NCBI RefSeq assembly: GCF_000813825.1
Contig: NZ_JWTA01000005.1
Coordinates: 310,001-374,000, forward strand
Direction: 5' to 3'
From: Chryseobacterium taiwanense
GTDB lineage: Bacteria; Bacteroidota; Bacteroidia; Flavobacteriales; Weeksellaceae
Length of the DNA stretch: 64,000 bases
Each line of letters opens with the position of its first letter. The stretch's first letter is position 1. A program made the position numbers and the translations under genes. Positions 1 through 9,088 of this stretch are shown here, piece after piece. The notes under the pieces were generated by a model that did not search any database, was not told the DNA's origin, and saw only the letters and a list, made by a program, of their open reading frames with translations.

Positions 1-531
1 CTTAAAAAACTAAGACAGAAATTTTCAAAAGAAATATTGGAGCTTCGTGTAGATGCTAATGGAGGTTTTACAAAAGGAGATGCAAAGATTGTTTTACAGC
101 AATTAGCCGATTTGGATATTCATTCTATAGAACAGCCCATAAAAGCGGGGAATTGGAGTGATATGGCAGAGTTATGTGCTCAAGCACCAACTCCGATTGC
201 TTTGGATGAAGAATTAATTGGAGTTATTGATTTCAGTCAAAAGAAAGAATTACTGAAAACGATACAACCACAATATATTATTTTGAAACCGGCATTAGTT
301 GGTGGTTTTGCTGGCAGTGATGAATGGATTTCCCTTGCTGAAGATCAAAATATCGGTTGGTGGATTACCTCTGCTTTGGAAAGTAATATCGGTCTGAACG
401 CGATTGCACAGTACACTTTTACAAAAAAAAATCCGATGCCTCAAGGATTAGGAACCGGAGCTTTATTTGTCAACAACTTTGAATCGGATCTTGATCTAAA
501 AGGTGAAGAACTCTATTTTAAAGGTAAATGA
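1..531 (+). CDS. menC: o-succinylbenzoate synthase, C-terminal part
   Basis: This is an enolase-superfamily enzyme of menaquinone biosynthesis that dehydrates SHCHC to o-succinylbenzoate in the cytoplasm. The frame is open from base 1, so the N-terminal part lies outside the window; the remaining 176 codons end at TGA 529-531. Visible motifs are the metal ligands in VDANGG, SIEQPI and ALDEEL, and the second catalytic lysine in ILKPAL. The terminal IGLNAIAQ and QGLGTG segments also fit MenC. Other enolase-superfamily enzymes, such as dipeptide epimerases, share these motifs, but the isochorismate synthase further on supports a menaquinone role. The TTG at 37 is an internal codon, not a start. 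Confidence 0.85.
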   Translation, partial: LKKLRQKFSKEILELRVDANGGFTKGDAKIVLQQLADLDIHSIEQPIKAGNWSDMAELCAQAPTPIALDEELIGVIDFSQKKELLKTIQPQYIILKPALVGGFAGSDEWISLAEDQNIGWWITSALESNIGLNAIAQYTFTKKNPMPQGLGTGALFVNNFESDLDLKGEELYFKGK

Positions 532-548
532 TGAAATGATCATACATC

Positions 549-626
549 TCAAACAACATTTTCTACAAAAATAACTTTTTTGATGTAATCAATGAGGTCA
601 GAGAATTTAGATTTTAATTTTTTCAT
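549..626 (-). CDS. candidate 25-residue peptide
   Basis: An ATG at 626 opens 25 codons ending at TGA 549-551. The peptide starts MKKLKSKFSDLIDYIKK and ends in a hydrophobic stretch, so it is basic and potentially helical. It lies in the otherwise empty gap between menC and glnS, and a TAnnTTTG promoter element on the same strand sits about 60 bases upstream. I recognise no family. It could equally be the non-coding 5' part of an RNA antisense to the menC 3' end. Support is only the promoter and the reading frame. Confidence 0.25.
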   Translation of the reverse strand: MKKLKSKFSDLIDYIKKVIFVENVV

Positions 627-684
627 GGTATAGTGATATTTTTAAAAAAAATTATACTACACTAGTTTAGTGCTGTTGTGACTG

Positions 685-692
685 CAAAATTA
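685..692 (-). promoter_or_regulatory. TAnnTTTG -7 element, minus strand
   Basis: TAATTTTG read on the minus strand matches the Bacteroidota housekeeping -7 consensus exactly. A TTG about 22 bases upstream could be the -33 element. It would transcribe the small ORF at 549-626 towards the end of menC. Apart from this element and the 25-codon ORF, the 532-820 gap shows nothing recognisable. Confidence 0.4.
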
Positions 693-820
693 AGATTAAA
701 AATCTTTACTTTAACAATTATTTGCTCTTTTTTATCGGATATTCAAAGAAAAATAACAAATTGGTGAATTTTTTAAGATTTATGTAAAGACAATCTATTT
801 TTTTACCCCTTAAATTTTCT

Positions 821-828
821 TAAATTTG
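821..828 (+). promoter_or_regulatory. glnS promoter, -7 element
   Basis: TAAATTTG matches the TAnnTTTG consensus and lies 39 bases before the ATG at 868. It overlaps the in-frame TTG at 826, which argues that the N-terminal extension of glnS from that TTG is not translated. Confidence 0.65.
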
Positions 829-867
829 CAAATTGTCGTATTATCCGACATCTTAAAGCGAATTTTA

Positions 868-2541
868 ATGGAAGAAGAAAAAAAATCTCTCAATTTTATT
901 GAGCAAATTATCGAAGATGATTTGGCAAACGGTCTGAGAAATGATCAGATCCGTTTCCGTTTTCCACCTGAACCCAACGGTTATCTGCATGTAGGTCATA
1001 CGAAAGCGATCTGCATCAACTTTGGTCTTGGTGAAAAATACAATGCTCCCGTAAACCTTCGTTTCGACGATACGAACCCTGAAAAAGAAGAACAGGAATT
1101 CGTAGATTCTATTATGAAAGACGTTGAATGGCTAGGTTTTAAATGGGATAAAGTTTTGTACGCATCCGATTACTTCCAGCAGCTTTACGATTGGGCAGTT
1201 CAGCTAATTAAAGAAAGAAAAGCTTATGTAGATGAGCAACCTTCTGAAGTGATTACTGAGCAAAGAAAAAATCCTGCAGAACCGGGAATTGAATCGCCAT
1301 ACAGAAACCGTCCTATTGAAGAGTCTTTAGACTTATTTGAAAGAATGAAAAACGGTGAATTCGAAAGTGGTTCAATGTCTCTTCGTGCAAAAATCGACAT
1401 GACCTCACCAAATATGAATATGCGTGACCCTGTGATGTACAGAATTCTGAATAAGCCACATCACAGAACAGGTACAGACTGGAAAATTTATCCGATGTAC
1501 GACTGGGCGCACGGTGAATCTGATTATATTGAGCAAATTTCACATTCATTGTGTTCTTTGGAATTTGAAAACCACAGACCTCTTTACGATTGGTATCTGG
1601 ATCAGGTATATGATGAAGGTAAAGTAAGAAACAAGCAAAGAGAATTCGCAAGAATGAATGTTTCTTATATGATCACTTCTAAAAGAAAACTACAAAGGCT
1701 TATTGCTGAGAATGTAGTGGACGGTTGGGATGATCCTAGAATGCCTACGATTTCCGGAATGAGAAGAAAAGGCTTTACACCGACTTCTATCAGAAACTTC
1801 ATTGAAAAAATAGGGGTTGCTAAAAGAGAAAACCTTATCGAAATTCAGTTATTGGAATTCTGCGTTCGTGAAGACCTGAATAAGGTGGCAAAACGTGTAA
1901 TGACGGTAGTTGATCCAATCAAATTGGTGATTGAAAACTATCCTGAAGGACAAGAAGAATGGCTGGAAACAGAAAATAATCCTGAGCAGGAAAATGCTGG
2001 GACAAGAGAAATTCCGTTCTCAAGAGAATTATATATTGAGCGTGAAGATTTCAAGGAAGAAGCTAATAATAAGTTCTTCAGATTGAAATTAGGTGGAGAA
2101 GTTCGTTTAAAATCAGCTTATATCATTAAAGGTGAAAGAGTAGAGAAAGATGAAAACGGAAACATCACGACCATTTATGCAACTTACGATGAAAAATCTA
2201 AGTCAGGAAGTGGAACTGAGGAAAGTTTAAGAAAAGTAAAAGGTACCATTCATTGGGTATCTGTGAAACATGCAATTCCTGTGGAGGTAAGAAATTACGA
2301 TAAACTATTTACTGTTGAGCAGCCAGATGCTGAGAAAGATGTGGATTTCTTAAATTTCATCAATCCGGATTCGGTAACTACCGTTCAGGGATTTGCTGAG
2401 CCTAGCTTAAAAGAAGTGGCAGTTGGAGAACCTCTTCAATTCCAAAGAATTGGATATTTTACAAAAGATCAGGATTCTACAGAAGACAAAATGGTTTTCA
2501 ACAGAACAGTTACTTTGAAAGATTCTTATAAACCGGAATAG
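868..2541 (+). CDS. glnS: glutaminyl-tRNA synthetase
   Basis: This class I aminoacyl-tRNA synthetase charges tRNA-Gln with glutamine in the cytoplasm. The protein has 557 residues, close to the 554 of E. coli GlnRS. The ATP-binding HIGH motif is HVGH at 41-44 within PPEPNGYLHVGH, and the KMSKS-like loop is MITSKRK at 268-274, followed by GWDDPRMPT, typical of GlnRS rather than GluRS. The C-terminal anticodon-binding beta-barrels follow. I chose the ATG at 868 because the in-frame TTG at 826 overlaps the promoter element. The gene stands alone with its own promoter and a strong terminator. Confidence 0.95.
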   Translation: MEEEKKSLNFIEQIIEDDLANGLRNDQIRFRFPPEPNGYLHVGHTKAICINFGLGEKYNAPVNLRFDDTNPEKEEQEFVDSIMKDVEWLGFKWDKVLYASDYFQQLYDWAVQLIKERKAYVDEQPSEVITEQRKNPAEPGIESPYRNRPIEESLDLFERMKNGEFESGSMSLRAKIDMTSPNMNMRDPVMYRILNKPHHRTGTDWKIYPMYDWAHGESDYIEQISHSLCSLEFENHRPLYDWYLDQVYDEGKVRNKQREFARMNVSYMITSKRKLQRLIAENVVDGWDDPRMPTISGMRRKGFTPTSIRNFIEKIGVAKRENLIEIQLLEFCVREDLNKVAKRVMTVVDPIKLVIENYPEGQEEWLETENNPEQENAGTREIPFSRELYIEREDFKEEANNKFFRLKLGGEVRLKSAYIIKGERVEKDENGNITTIYATYDEKSKSGSGTEESLRKVKGTIHWVSVKHAIPVEVRNYDKLFTVEQPDAEKDVDFLNFINPDSVTTVQGFAEPSLKEVAVGEPLQFQRIGYFTKDQDSTEDKMVFNRTVTLKDSYKPE

Positions 2542-2562
2542 GTATAAGAAAATACAATACAA

Positions 2563-2591
2563 AAAGAGGATTCATTGACTGAATCCTCTTT
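2563..2591. terminator. bidirectional terminator after glnS and the 3-hydroxyacyl-CoA dehydrogenase gene
   Basis: A perfect 12 bp stem (AAAGAGGATTCA with its complement) and a 5-base loop lie between two converging genes. Runs of T on one side and A on the other let it act on both strands. Confidence 0.85.
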
Positions 2592-2617
2592 CTTTTTGAA
2601 ATATATTTTTAATGGAC

Positions 2618-3514
2618 TTATTTCAAAAAGTCTTTTTCCTGATAAGACGGATTGGGATATTTGTAAAAACCTTCCCCTGAAAGTACTCCGAGTTTTCCTT
2701 TATCAATAAATTCAGATTGTAATGTTTCTACAAGTTTGAGTTTATCGGGATCTTGTGTGGCTTCTGCTTCCATTTTATTAATGTTATAGGCAGTTGTAAT
2801 CCCAACAACATCTAAAATTCCGAATGGTCCTGTTGGCGCTCCTGTAGCAACCATCCAGGTTTTATCAATGGTTTCTATATCGGCAACTTCTTTTATCCAA
2901 AGTTCCATAGCTGCACTCAGTAAAGGAACTAATAAAGAGTTGACAATATAGCCCGGTTGTTCTTTATAAATGGGAAGAGCAACCATTCCAATATCCTTAG
3001 CAAATTGGAGGACTGCATCAAAAACTTCCTGTGAAGTTCCGGGATGCTTCATGACTTCTCCGGTATTGTGTTTCCAGATCTCATTGGCAAAGTGGAATGC
3101 CAGAAACTTTTCAGGTCTTCCTGTATATTCTGCAAACTGACTTGGAAGCAGGGTAGAAGAGTTGCTCGCAAATATTGTTTTCTCTGGAGAAACCTTCGCC
3201 AGCTTTTGATAAAATTCTATTTTTATATCCGGATTTTCCGGAACGGCTTCTATGAGAAGATCCGCATCTTTTACAGCTTCTGCCAAATCAGAATTGTAAT
3301 GTAAATTCTTTAATGTGGCATCAAGCTGGTCTTGGGTGGCATTCAGATCTCTTTTAAAATTATCTGCCATTCCATCGAATTTGGCTTTTGCTTTTTCCAG
3401 AACCTCATCATTGATATCATAAACGGTAACATTAAACCCGTGAAAAGCACACTGAAATGCAATCTGATATCCAAGAACTCCACTTCCTGCTATTGTTACA
3501 TTTTTAAAGTTCAT
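2618..3514 (-). CDS. 3-hydroxyacyl-CoA dehydrogenase
   Basis: This NAD-dependent dehydrogenase would oxidise 3-hydroxyacyl-CoA to 3-ketoacyl-CoA. Its 298 residues match the stand-alone 3-hydroxybutyryl-CoA dehydrogenase family. The Rossmann motif GSGVLG is at 10-15, with Asp33 positioned for the NAD ribose. The catalytic segment has SNSS at 117-120, His141 and Glu153, but the usual HFFNP is HFANE, marking a divergent subfamily whose substrate is not certain. It starts 25 bases after the oleate hydratase stop and is probably co-transcribed with it, suggesting that it handles hydroxylated fatty acids. That substrate link is inference. Confidence 0.85.
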   Translation of the reverse strand: MNFKNVTIAGSGVLGYQIAFQCAFHGFNVTVYDINDEVLEKAKAKFDGMADNFKRDLNATQDQLDATLKNLHYNSDLAEAVKDADLLIEAVPENPDIKIEFYQKLAKVSPEKTIFASNSSTLLPSQFAEYTGRPEKFLAFHFANEIWKHNTGEVMKHPGTSQEVFDAVLQFAKDIGMVALPIYKEQPGYIVNSLLVPLLSAAMELWIKEVADIETIDKTWMVATGAPTGPFGILDVVGITTAYNINKMEAEATQDPDKLKLVETLQSEFIDKGKLGVLSGEGFYKYPNPSYQEKDFLK

Positions 3515-3539
3515 AACTTTTGATTTTAATTGATTGGAA

Positions 3540-5480
3540 TTAACTTTTAATTCCTTTTATCAAATCCTGAAACTTATTAATCTGCTCCATAAAGAAAGAT
3601 TGGTGTTCTTCTTTTTCTTCAGGGCGGTTCACCAAAATGTGCTCAAAATAAGTTCCTTTAAGGATTTTTCTTAAAATACCTTCTCCTAAAAACGGTTTAT
3701 AATCATTTAAGGACTGGGTGGCTTTTAATAAATGTCTGATGTCATATTGAAGCGGATTGATATCCGGAACCTGTTTGTTTAGGTTAAGAAGCTCATAAAC
3801 GGCTATTCTTGCTGTTCTCACAGAACTTTCCATAGTAAACACAACATCATTATTGGTTTCTATAAACTGACCGACCAAACCTAAGTTTTTACACCCTTCC
3901 GGAACAACTCTTGGTCTGTCTCCTTTCGCTCTTGGCAAGAACATTGAGGTAATGTATGGCATGAATGAACTTCTTACAATGGTATTTTCCACCACGTTAT
4001 CCAATTGGTCTACAATTCCTAAGTGATAACAAAGCTCTGCAAGTATTTCGTCTCCGGTACATTCAGGCATTGTTTTTTTAACATAATTTCCTTCCTTATC
4101 CATCAGCAATGCATATACCCAGATTACCAGGATATCATCCGGCTGAGTTGGGAAGTGCGGCTGTCTGTTACAGGTGAAACTCATCACCCAGTTAGAATCT
4201 GTAATGGTAATAATACCACCCGTTACTGTTTTTCCTGAATAAGGATCGTTGACAGATAATTCTTTTAATTTTTCAACAAAAGCAGAAGGACGGCAAGTTA
4301 GTGTTGCTGATTCCCAGGCAGATTTCTCGATATGGCTACAGAATTTTTCCGGTTTTCCGAATACTTCAGATTTTGCGGCTAAGTTTTTCCAAAGTTTCCA
4401 TCCTGCGCTTTGTCCGCCGGAAGAATTGTCAATGGTAATAACCGGAGCTGTTTTATTGTCTCCGTAGAAAGTACTTTCCGTCATAGAACCTGTGGTCACG
4501 ATTACATAATCTTCTTTTCCTACAGGTATTTTTACCTCTTCACCATTCTGTTCGGTGATGATGCTTTCTACGGTTTTTCCTTCCGTATCAATATGTATAT
4601 CAAGATCTTTCACTAATGTATTGAACTCTATTTTTACTCCTTTACTTACCAGATAATTTTTTAACGGAGTAATATAGGTGTCGTACTGATTGTATTTCGG
4701 GAAAACAAGACAGGAGAAATCTTTCATTCCGTCTATGGCGTGTAAAAAACGGTGCATATACAGTTTCAATTCCAATAAACTATGCCAGTTTTCAAAAGCG
4801 AACATAGAACGCCAGAAAAACCAGAAATTACTGTTTAAAAAAGTTTCACTGAAATAATCTTCAATCGTCAGATCATCCAGTTCCTCTTTTTTCTTAAGAA
4901 GAAGTTTTACAATGGCCAATTGGTCTTTTTTCTCTAAACCAAATTTGCTGAAATCCTGTATTTGCCCTTGATTATGAATTAATCTGGCTTTTGAATAATT
5001 GGGATCATTATCATTAATTAATCGGTATTCATCTAATACACTATAAGGAGCCGGCAATTCCAAGGCAGGAATATCCTGAAACATATCCCATAGGTTTTCA
5101 TATGTCATATCCATTTCACGACCTCCACGAATGATGTATCCGTCTTTAGCGTTTCCGGCACCATCCAGAGAGCCTCCTTCTATAGGTAACTGATCTAAGA
5201 AAATAATATTTTCTCCGGGAATATGACCGTCTCTTATAAAATAATAGGCAGCAGACATTCCTGCAATTCCGCTTCCTACGATATAGATTTTACTGTTTTC
5301 ATAGGACTTTACAGGAATCCCTTTGTTTCTTTGGTAGTTTCCAATCTGATCTGAAAAGGGCATTGTCTTTTCAGGGGTGTTAATCTGTACTTCTTTACTG
5401 GAATCTGGTTCGTGGTTTACTTTTCCGTACCCATCGTAAGCATTTAAAACTTTGTCGAATTTTGATGTAATCGTACTCAT
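3540..5480 (-). CDS. ohyA: oleate hydratase (FAD-dependent)
   Basis: Oleate hydratase (once called myosin-cross-reactive antigen) adds water to the cis-9 double bond of oleate, giving 10-hydroxystearate. The protein is 646 residues long. The FAD Rossmann motif is GSGIAG at 69-74, and the nucleotide loop RGGREM at 118-123 places Glu122 as the catalytic acid. Tyr241, in the segment LELKLYMHR, falls at the position of the second catalytic residue of the Elizabethkingia meningoseptica enzyme. It is the middle gene of an AraC regulator, hydratase, dehydrogenase series on one strand. Proposed roles in the family are detoxifying unsaturated fatty acids and surfactant tolerance. Confidence 0.95.
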   Translation of the reverse strand: MSTITSKFDKVLNAYDGYGKVNHEPDSSKEVQINTPEKTMPFSDQIGNYQRNKGIPVKSYENSKIYIVGSGIAGMSAAYYFIRDGHIPGENIIFLDQLPIEGGSLDGAGNAKDGYIIRGGREMDMTYENLWDMFQDIPALELPAPYSVLDEYRLINDNDPNYSKARLIHNQGQIQDFSKFGLEKKDQLAIVKLLLKKKEELDDLTIEDYFSETFLNSNFWFFWRSMFAFENWHSLLELKLYMHRFLHAIDGMKDFSCLVFPKYNQYDTYITPLKNYLVSKGVKIEFNTLVKDLDIHIDTEGKTVESIITEQNGEEVKIPVGKEDYVIVTTGSMTESTFYGDNKTAPVITIDNSSGGQSAGWKLWKNLAAKSEVFGKPEKFCSHIEKSAWESATLTCRPSAFVEKLKELSVNDPYSGKTVTGGIITITDSNWVMSFTCNRQPHFPTQPDDILVIWVYALLMDKEGNYVKKTMPECTGDEILAELCYHLGIVDQLDNVVENTIVRSSFMPYITSMFLPRAKGDRPRVVPEGCKNLGLVGQFIETNNDVVFTMESSVRTARIAVYELLNLNKQVPDINPLQYDIRHLLKATQSLNDYKPFLGEGILRKILKGTYFEHILVNRPEEKEEHQSFFMEQINKFQDLIKGIKS

Positions 5481-5569
5481 TTTGTATTGTTTTTTATTAA
5501 CAACATAAAGGTACGCTGACTTCCGGGAGGTAGTATATCCCCAATGTCGGAATTATTATCCCTAAATTC

Positions 5570-6445
5570 TCAGTTGCTGAAATTTTCGCTGTTCCTATAT
5601 TCGGAAGGAGAAATATTGGTATGTTTCTTAAAGAATCTGCCAAAAGCAGAAACAGAATTGAACTGAAGCTCAAAAGCAATCTCAGAAATCGTTAAACGCG
5701 GATTTCCCAACATGCTGTAGGCTTCTTTTAGAAGGATTTCATCAATGATCTGATGAGGTGTTTTTCCACAGGCTTTTTTTACCACTTCAATAAGATATTT
5801 TCTTGAAATAAATAACTGCTCTGCATAAAACTGAACATTTTTGGAATGCTGAATATTTTCCCTAATGAGTTTATTAAATTTAAAGAACAGATTATTCTTT
5901 ACTTCATCGTTTTCAATGTTGATATCTTTCTTACTGATGATTTCAGCGGTTTCCAGTAAAATATTAAAAATAATGGTCCTTATAATCTCATCAATATATT
6001 TTCCTTTTTTCTGAACTTTTTTACTCATATATTCTAAAAGATTAATGAGTACAGAAGCATCATTTTCATTAGAGTTGATGATACTGAAAGAGGTTTCTCT
6101 GAAAATATTCATCTTCTCAATAATAAAAGGATCAGAAATGTTTTTAAGGAGAAAATTTTTATCAAAAAAGAGAAGCTTCATTCTGAAGTCATCACTGGTT
6201 TTCAAAAACCTTACAATCGTAGAAGGTGCAGAAATAAGGAATCCGTGTTTTGAAATGGCATACTTTTTATTGTCGATCTCAATATGTATATTCCCTGAAG
6301 TACAGATGCAGAGCGCATAATAATCCATCCTGAAAGATTCTTCAGGAAAGCTGAAAATAGTTTTCCCGGAAGAGATATAATAAGATTCCCGGCAATCAAT
6401 ACTGTAAAATGAAAGAGTGTCATGTAAATTTTCATAGGCTATCAT
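5570..6445 (-). CDS. AraC-family transcriptional regulator
   Basis: The 291-residue protein has a variable N-terminal half, probably a cupin-like ligand pocket, and a C-terminal AraC double helix-turn-helix from about residue 190. The latter shows the typical ISRKYLIEVVKKACGKTPHQ and LTISEIAFELQFNSVSAFGRFFKK signatures. It lies 89 bases upstream of ohyA on the same strand, so it probably controls the hydratase genes, perhaps in response to a fatty acid; that is inference from position. The upstream gap to the divergent MFS gene holds a near-consensus TATTTTTC on this strand around 6484-6491. Confidence 0.88.
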   Translation of the reverse strand: MIAYENLHDTLSFYSIDCRESYYISSGKTIFSFPEESFRMDYYALCICTSGNIHIEIDNKKYAISKHGFLISAPSTIVRFLKTSDDFRMKLLFFDKNFLLKNISDPFIIEKMNIFRETSFSIINSNENDASVLINLLEYMSKKVQKKGKYIDEIIRTIIFNILLETAEIISKKDINIENDEVKNNLFFKFNKLIRENIQHSKNVQFYAEQLFISRKYLIEVVKKACGKTPHQIIDEILLKEAYSMLGNPRLTISEIAFELQFNSVSAFGRFFKKHTNISPSEYRNSENFSN

Positions 6446-6628
6446 TCCGGCGTTATTTTGAGATTTGTGTTTAAAAAGTAGAAAAATACATCAATACGTA
6501 TACAATTTACGAATTTTATTAAATTTTCATTTAAAAATAAGAAAAAATATTCTCATTATTAAGCATTGGATTAACGGGGAAATTAATTTTTTTTAATATA
6601 AAATCCTTTCCCTAGGGAAGGTTTTGAG

Positions 6629-6636
6629 TACTTTTG
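6629..6636 (+). promoter_or_regulatory. MFS gene promoter, -7 element
   Basis: TACTTTTG matches TAnnTTTG exactly. It overlaps the in-frame TTG at 6634, so translation must begin further downstream. Confidence 0.6.
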
Positions 6637-6657
6637 CATGTATTCCATTCTTTAGTT

Positions 6658-7893
6658 TTGAAAATTATCCATCTCTATACAAACTCTTTTAAAGGGCTTT
6701 CTCAAGAAAGTTGGATGCTTGCGTTGGTAATGCTCATCAACCGGGCCGGTTCTATGGTGCTTCCGTTTCTGGGAGTTTATATGACCGATCATTTGAAATT
6801 CAGTATAGAAAATACAGGAATTGTTCTCAGCTTTTTCGGAATAGGATCCGTGATCGGATCTTGGTTAGGAGGCTATATTACCGATAAGATCGGGGAATAT
6901 AAAGTTCAGTCTATAAGTCTGCTGTTGAGTGTTCCTTTATTTTGTTTGATTCCTGTTTTTAAAACAGAAATTGGAGTAGCCTCAATCATTTTACTGCAAA
7001 GTATTGTAAGTGATGCTTTTCGTCCGGCGAATTCAGTCGCTATTACAAAATATGCAAAGCCTGAGAATATTACCAGAGCTTTTTCATTAAACAGAATGGC
7101 GGTCAATTTAGGATTTTCAATTGGTCCTGCTTTGGGCGGAATTCTCTCTGCTATTTCGTATGAATTCTTATTTTTCTCTAATGCTTTGGCGGCTTTGTCG
7201 GCAGGAATTCTTTATATTATATTTTTCAGAAAACGTAATAAAATTGCCCGATTAAAAGCAAGAAAAGTAAAAGAAGCAGTTGTAATTAAAAAAGAAAATT
7301 CACCATATCGCGACGGTCGATTCTTGGTGTATTGTTTCTTTTGTATGTTGTTTTCCATTTGCTTCTTTCAGCTGTTCAGTACATTGACGATCTTCTATAA
7401 GGATACTGCAAAATTGAGTCAGCAGAACATCGGATATATTTTAGGATATAGTGGTTTTTTGATTGTATTGCTCGAAATGGGATTTGTGCAGATTGCAGAG
7501 AAATATTTTAATCTGGCCGTAACAATGTTACTGGGAACTTTTATTTGTGGCTTTTCGTACGCGATGATGGCATTTGATTACAGCATCATTACCTTGGTTA
7601 TTTCTATGACCTTGCTTTGTATAGGAGAAATCTGGACTTTGCCTTTCATGTCAACTATTACAGCATTGAGATCCGGACAAAACAATAAAGGCGCTTATAT
7701 GGGATTGAATGGAATTTCCTTTTCTATAGCCTTTATCGTAACGCCTTATTTAGGAACTTTAATTGCGGAAAAATTCGGATTCAATGCCTTATGGATTGGA
7801 ACCGGAATATTGGCGACAATAATTGCTGTTGCCTTTTATTTTATTGTCCCGTGGCTGATTAAAGATAAAAAAGACCTTGAGATTGAAGGGTAA
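6658..7893 (+). CDS. MFS transporter
   Basis: This major facilitator superfamily permease has about 411 residues and some twelve hydrophobic segments. The loop after the second helix reads GGYITDKIGEYK, a version of the MFS motif A. The substrate cannot be told from sequence; sugar-efflux and multidrug types look alike at this level. I set the start at TTG 6658 (KIIHLYTNSFKGLSQESW) because the earlier in-frame TTG at 6634 overlaps the promoter; the ATG at 6715 would drop the conserved segment before helix 1. It is divergent from the AraC gene, whose product might also regulate it. Confidence 0.85.
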   Translation: MKIIHLYTNSFKGLSQESWMLALVMLINRAGSMVLPFLGVYMTDHLKFSIENTGIVLSFFGIGSVIGSWLGGYITDKIGEYKVQSISLLLSVPLFCLIPVFKTEIGVASIILLQSIVSDAFRPANSVAITKYAKPENITRAFSLNRMAVNLGFSIGPALGGILSAISYEFLFFSNALAALSAGILYIIFFRKRNKIARLKARKVKEAVVIKKENSPYRDGRFLVYCFFCMLFSICFFQLFSTLTIFYKDTAKLSQQNIGYILGYSGFLIVLLEMGFVQIAEKYFNLAVTMLLGTFICGFSYAMMAFDYSIITLVISMTLLCIGEIWTLPFMSTITALRSGQNNKGAYMGLNGISFSIAFIVTPYLGTLIAEKFGFNALWIGTGILATIIAVAFYFIVPWLIKDKKDLEIEG

Positions 7894-7899
7894 AAATCA

Positions 7900-7933
7900 A
7901 AAAAGGAAAACTTTATCTAAGGCTTTCCTTTTT
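7900..7933. terminator. bidirectional terminator between MFS gene and ypdA
   Basis: AAAAAGGAAA at 7900-7909 pairs with TTTCCTTTTT at 7924-7933, with an inner CTT/AAG pairing. It sits between converging genes and has A/T runs on both sides. Confidence 0.7.
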
Positions 7934-7973
7934 AATATATTTTTCGATTAAAATCTTAGATCATTAAAAGATA

Positions 7974-8939
7974 TTAAGATTTAGAAAGAATATTTCTCAG
8001 AATCATTTCTGCATGAATTCTTGAGTTTTCAATAAACCAAAGATGCGTATCTTTTCCTCCGCAAACAACACCGGCTAGATAAAGATTAGAAACATTCGTT
8101 TCCATTGTTTCAGCATTGTAAAACGGATTCAGGCAATCTCCTTGTAATTCTATTCCGGAATTTCTCAGGAAATCAAAATCTGGTAGGTAACCTGTCATAG
8201 CCAATACAAAATCGTTTTCAATTTCATGGGCTTCTCCTTTCTCATCTTTAAAAACTACAGAACGTTCTTTAATTTCTACCATCTCCGAATTAAAATAAGC
8301 TTTGATACTTCCTTCTGCAATTCTGTTCTCAATATCCGGTTTCACCCAATATTTTACACTTTTTGAAATCTCGGAGTGGCGGACAATCATGGTAACTTCG
8401 GCTCCTTTTCTATACGTTTCTAAAGCGGCATCTACCGCAGAATTGCTCGAACCTATGACTACAATTTTCTGTTGGGCGTAAGGATAAGGCTCCGTGTAAT
8501 AATGTTTTACTTTGGATAAGTGCTCTCCCGGAATGTTCATCAGGTTTGGAATGTCATAGAATCCGGTTGATATCACTACGTTTTTAGCAAAATATTCTCC
8601 TTTGGAAGTAGCCACAGTGAAGATTTCATTCTCCTTGGAAACTTTTTCTACTTTTTCGTATAAATTGATGTTGAGGTTCCGTTGTCTTGTAATTCCCTGA
8701 TAGTATTCCAAAGCTTCCTGTCTTCCGGGTTTTGGAGCCGTAGAGATAAAAGGAATATTAGCAATTTCCAACTTTTCTGCGGTAGAGAAGAATCTCATAT
8801 ATAAAGGATAGTTGTATAAAGAATTTACAATGGTTCCTTTTTCGATAATTAAATACGTAAGATTATTTTTCTGAGCTTCTAATGCACAATTCAATCCGAT
8901 GGGGCCTCCGCCGATAATAAGAATATCCAAAATTTCCAT
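7974..8939 (-). CDS. ypdA: YpdA-family flavoprotein, putative bacillithiol disulfide reductase
   Basis: This FAD/NAD(P)-binding protein of about 321 residues belongs to the YpdA family, linked to reduction of oxidised bacillithiol in Firmicutes and found in bacillithiol-making Bacteroidota. The FAD motif GGGPIG is at 10-15 and the NAD(P) motif GSSNSA at 163-168. It has no CxxC redox pair, which separates it from thioredoxin reductases. The ATG at 8939 is chosen over the TTG at 8954 because the promoter element covers the TTG. The start codon lies four bases beyond that element, so the mRNA is probably leaderless. Confidence 0.88.
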   Translation of the reverse strand: MEILDILIIGGGPIGLNCALEAQKNNLTYLIIEKGTIVNSLYNYPLYMRFFSTAEKLEIANIPFISTAPKPGRQEALEYYQGITRQRNLNINLYEKVEKVSKENEIFTVATSKGEYFAKNVVISTGFYDIPNLMNIPGEHLSKVKHYYTEPYPYAQQKIVVIGSSNSAVDAALETYRKGAEVTMIVRHSEISKSVKYWVKPDIENRIAEGSIKAYFNSEMVEIKERSVVFKDEKGEAHEIENDFVLAMTGYLPDFDFLRNSGIELQGDCLNPFYNAETMETNVSNLYLAGVVCGGKDTHLWFIENSRIHAEMILRNILSKS

Positions 8940-8943
8940 CTCA

Positions 8944-8951
8944 CAAAAATA
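8944..8951 (-). promoter_or_regulatory. ypdA promoter, -7 element
   Basis: TATTTTTG on the minus strand matches TAnnTTTG. Four bases (TGAG) separate it from the ATG, so transcription should begin at or next to the start codon. Confidence 0.6.
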
Positions 8952-9088
8952 CAAAAAACATGATGTACAGTGTTTTAAGTGATATGTAAAAAAACTATAG
9001 AGATAATACTTAATCTGTATTTCATCCCTCTGAAAACTTCAGTATGGCATTGCTTTTGGTGAATTTTTTACATCAAACATTAAAAAAT

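Noticed and set aside
826..867. N-terminal extension of glnS from TTG 826
   Set aside because: The TAAATTTG promoter element covers this TTG, so those codons would not be in the mRNA.
5497..5679. 60-codon frame between ohyA and the AraC gene
   Set aside because: It overlaps the end of the AraC coding region in another frame and shows no conserved feature.
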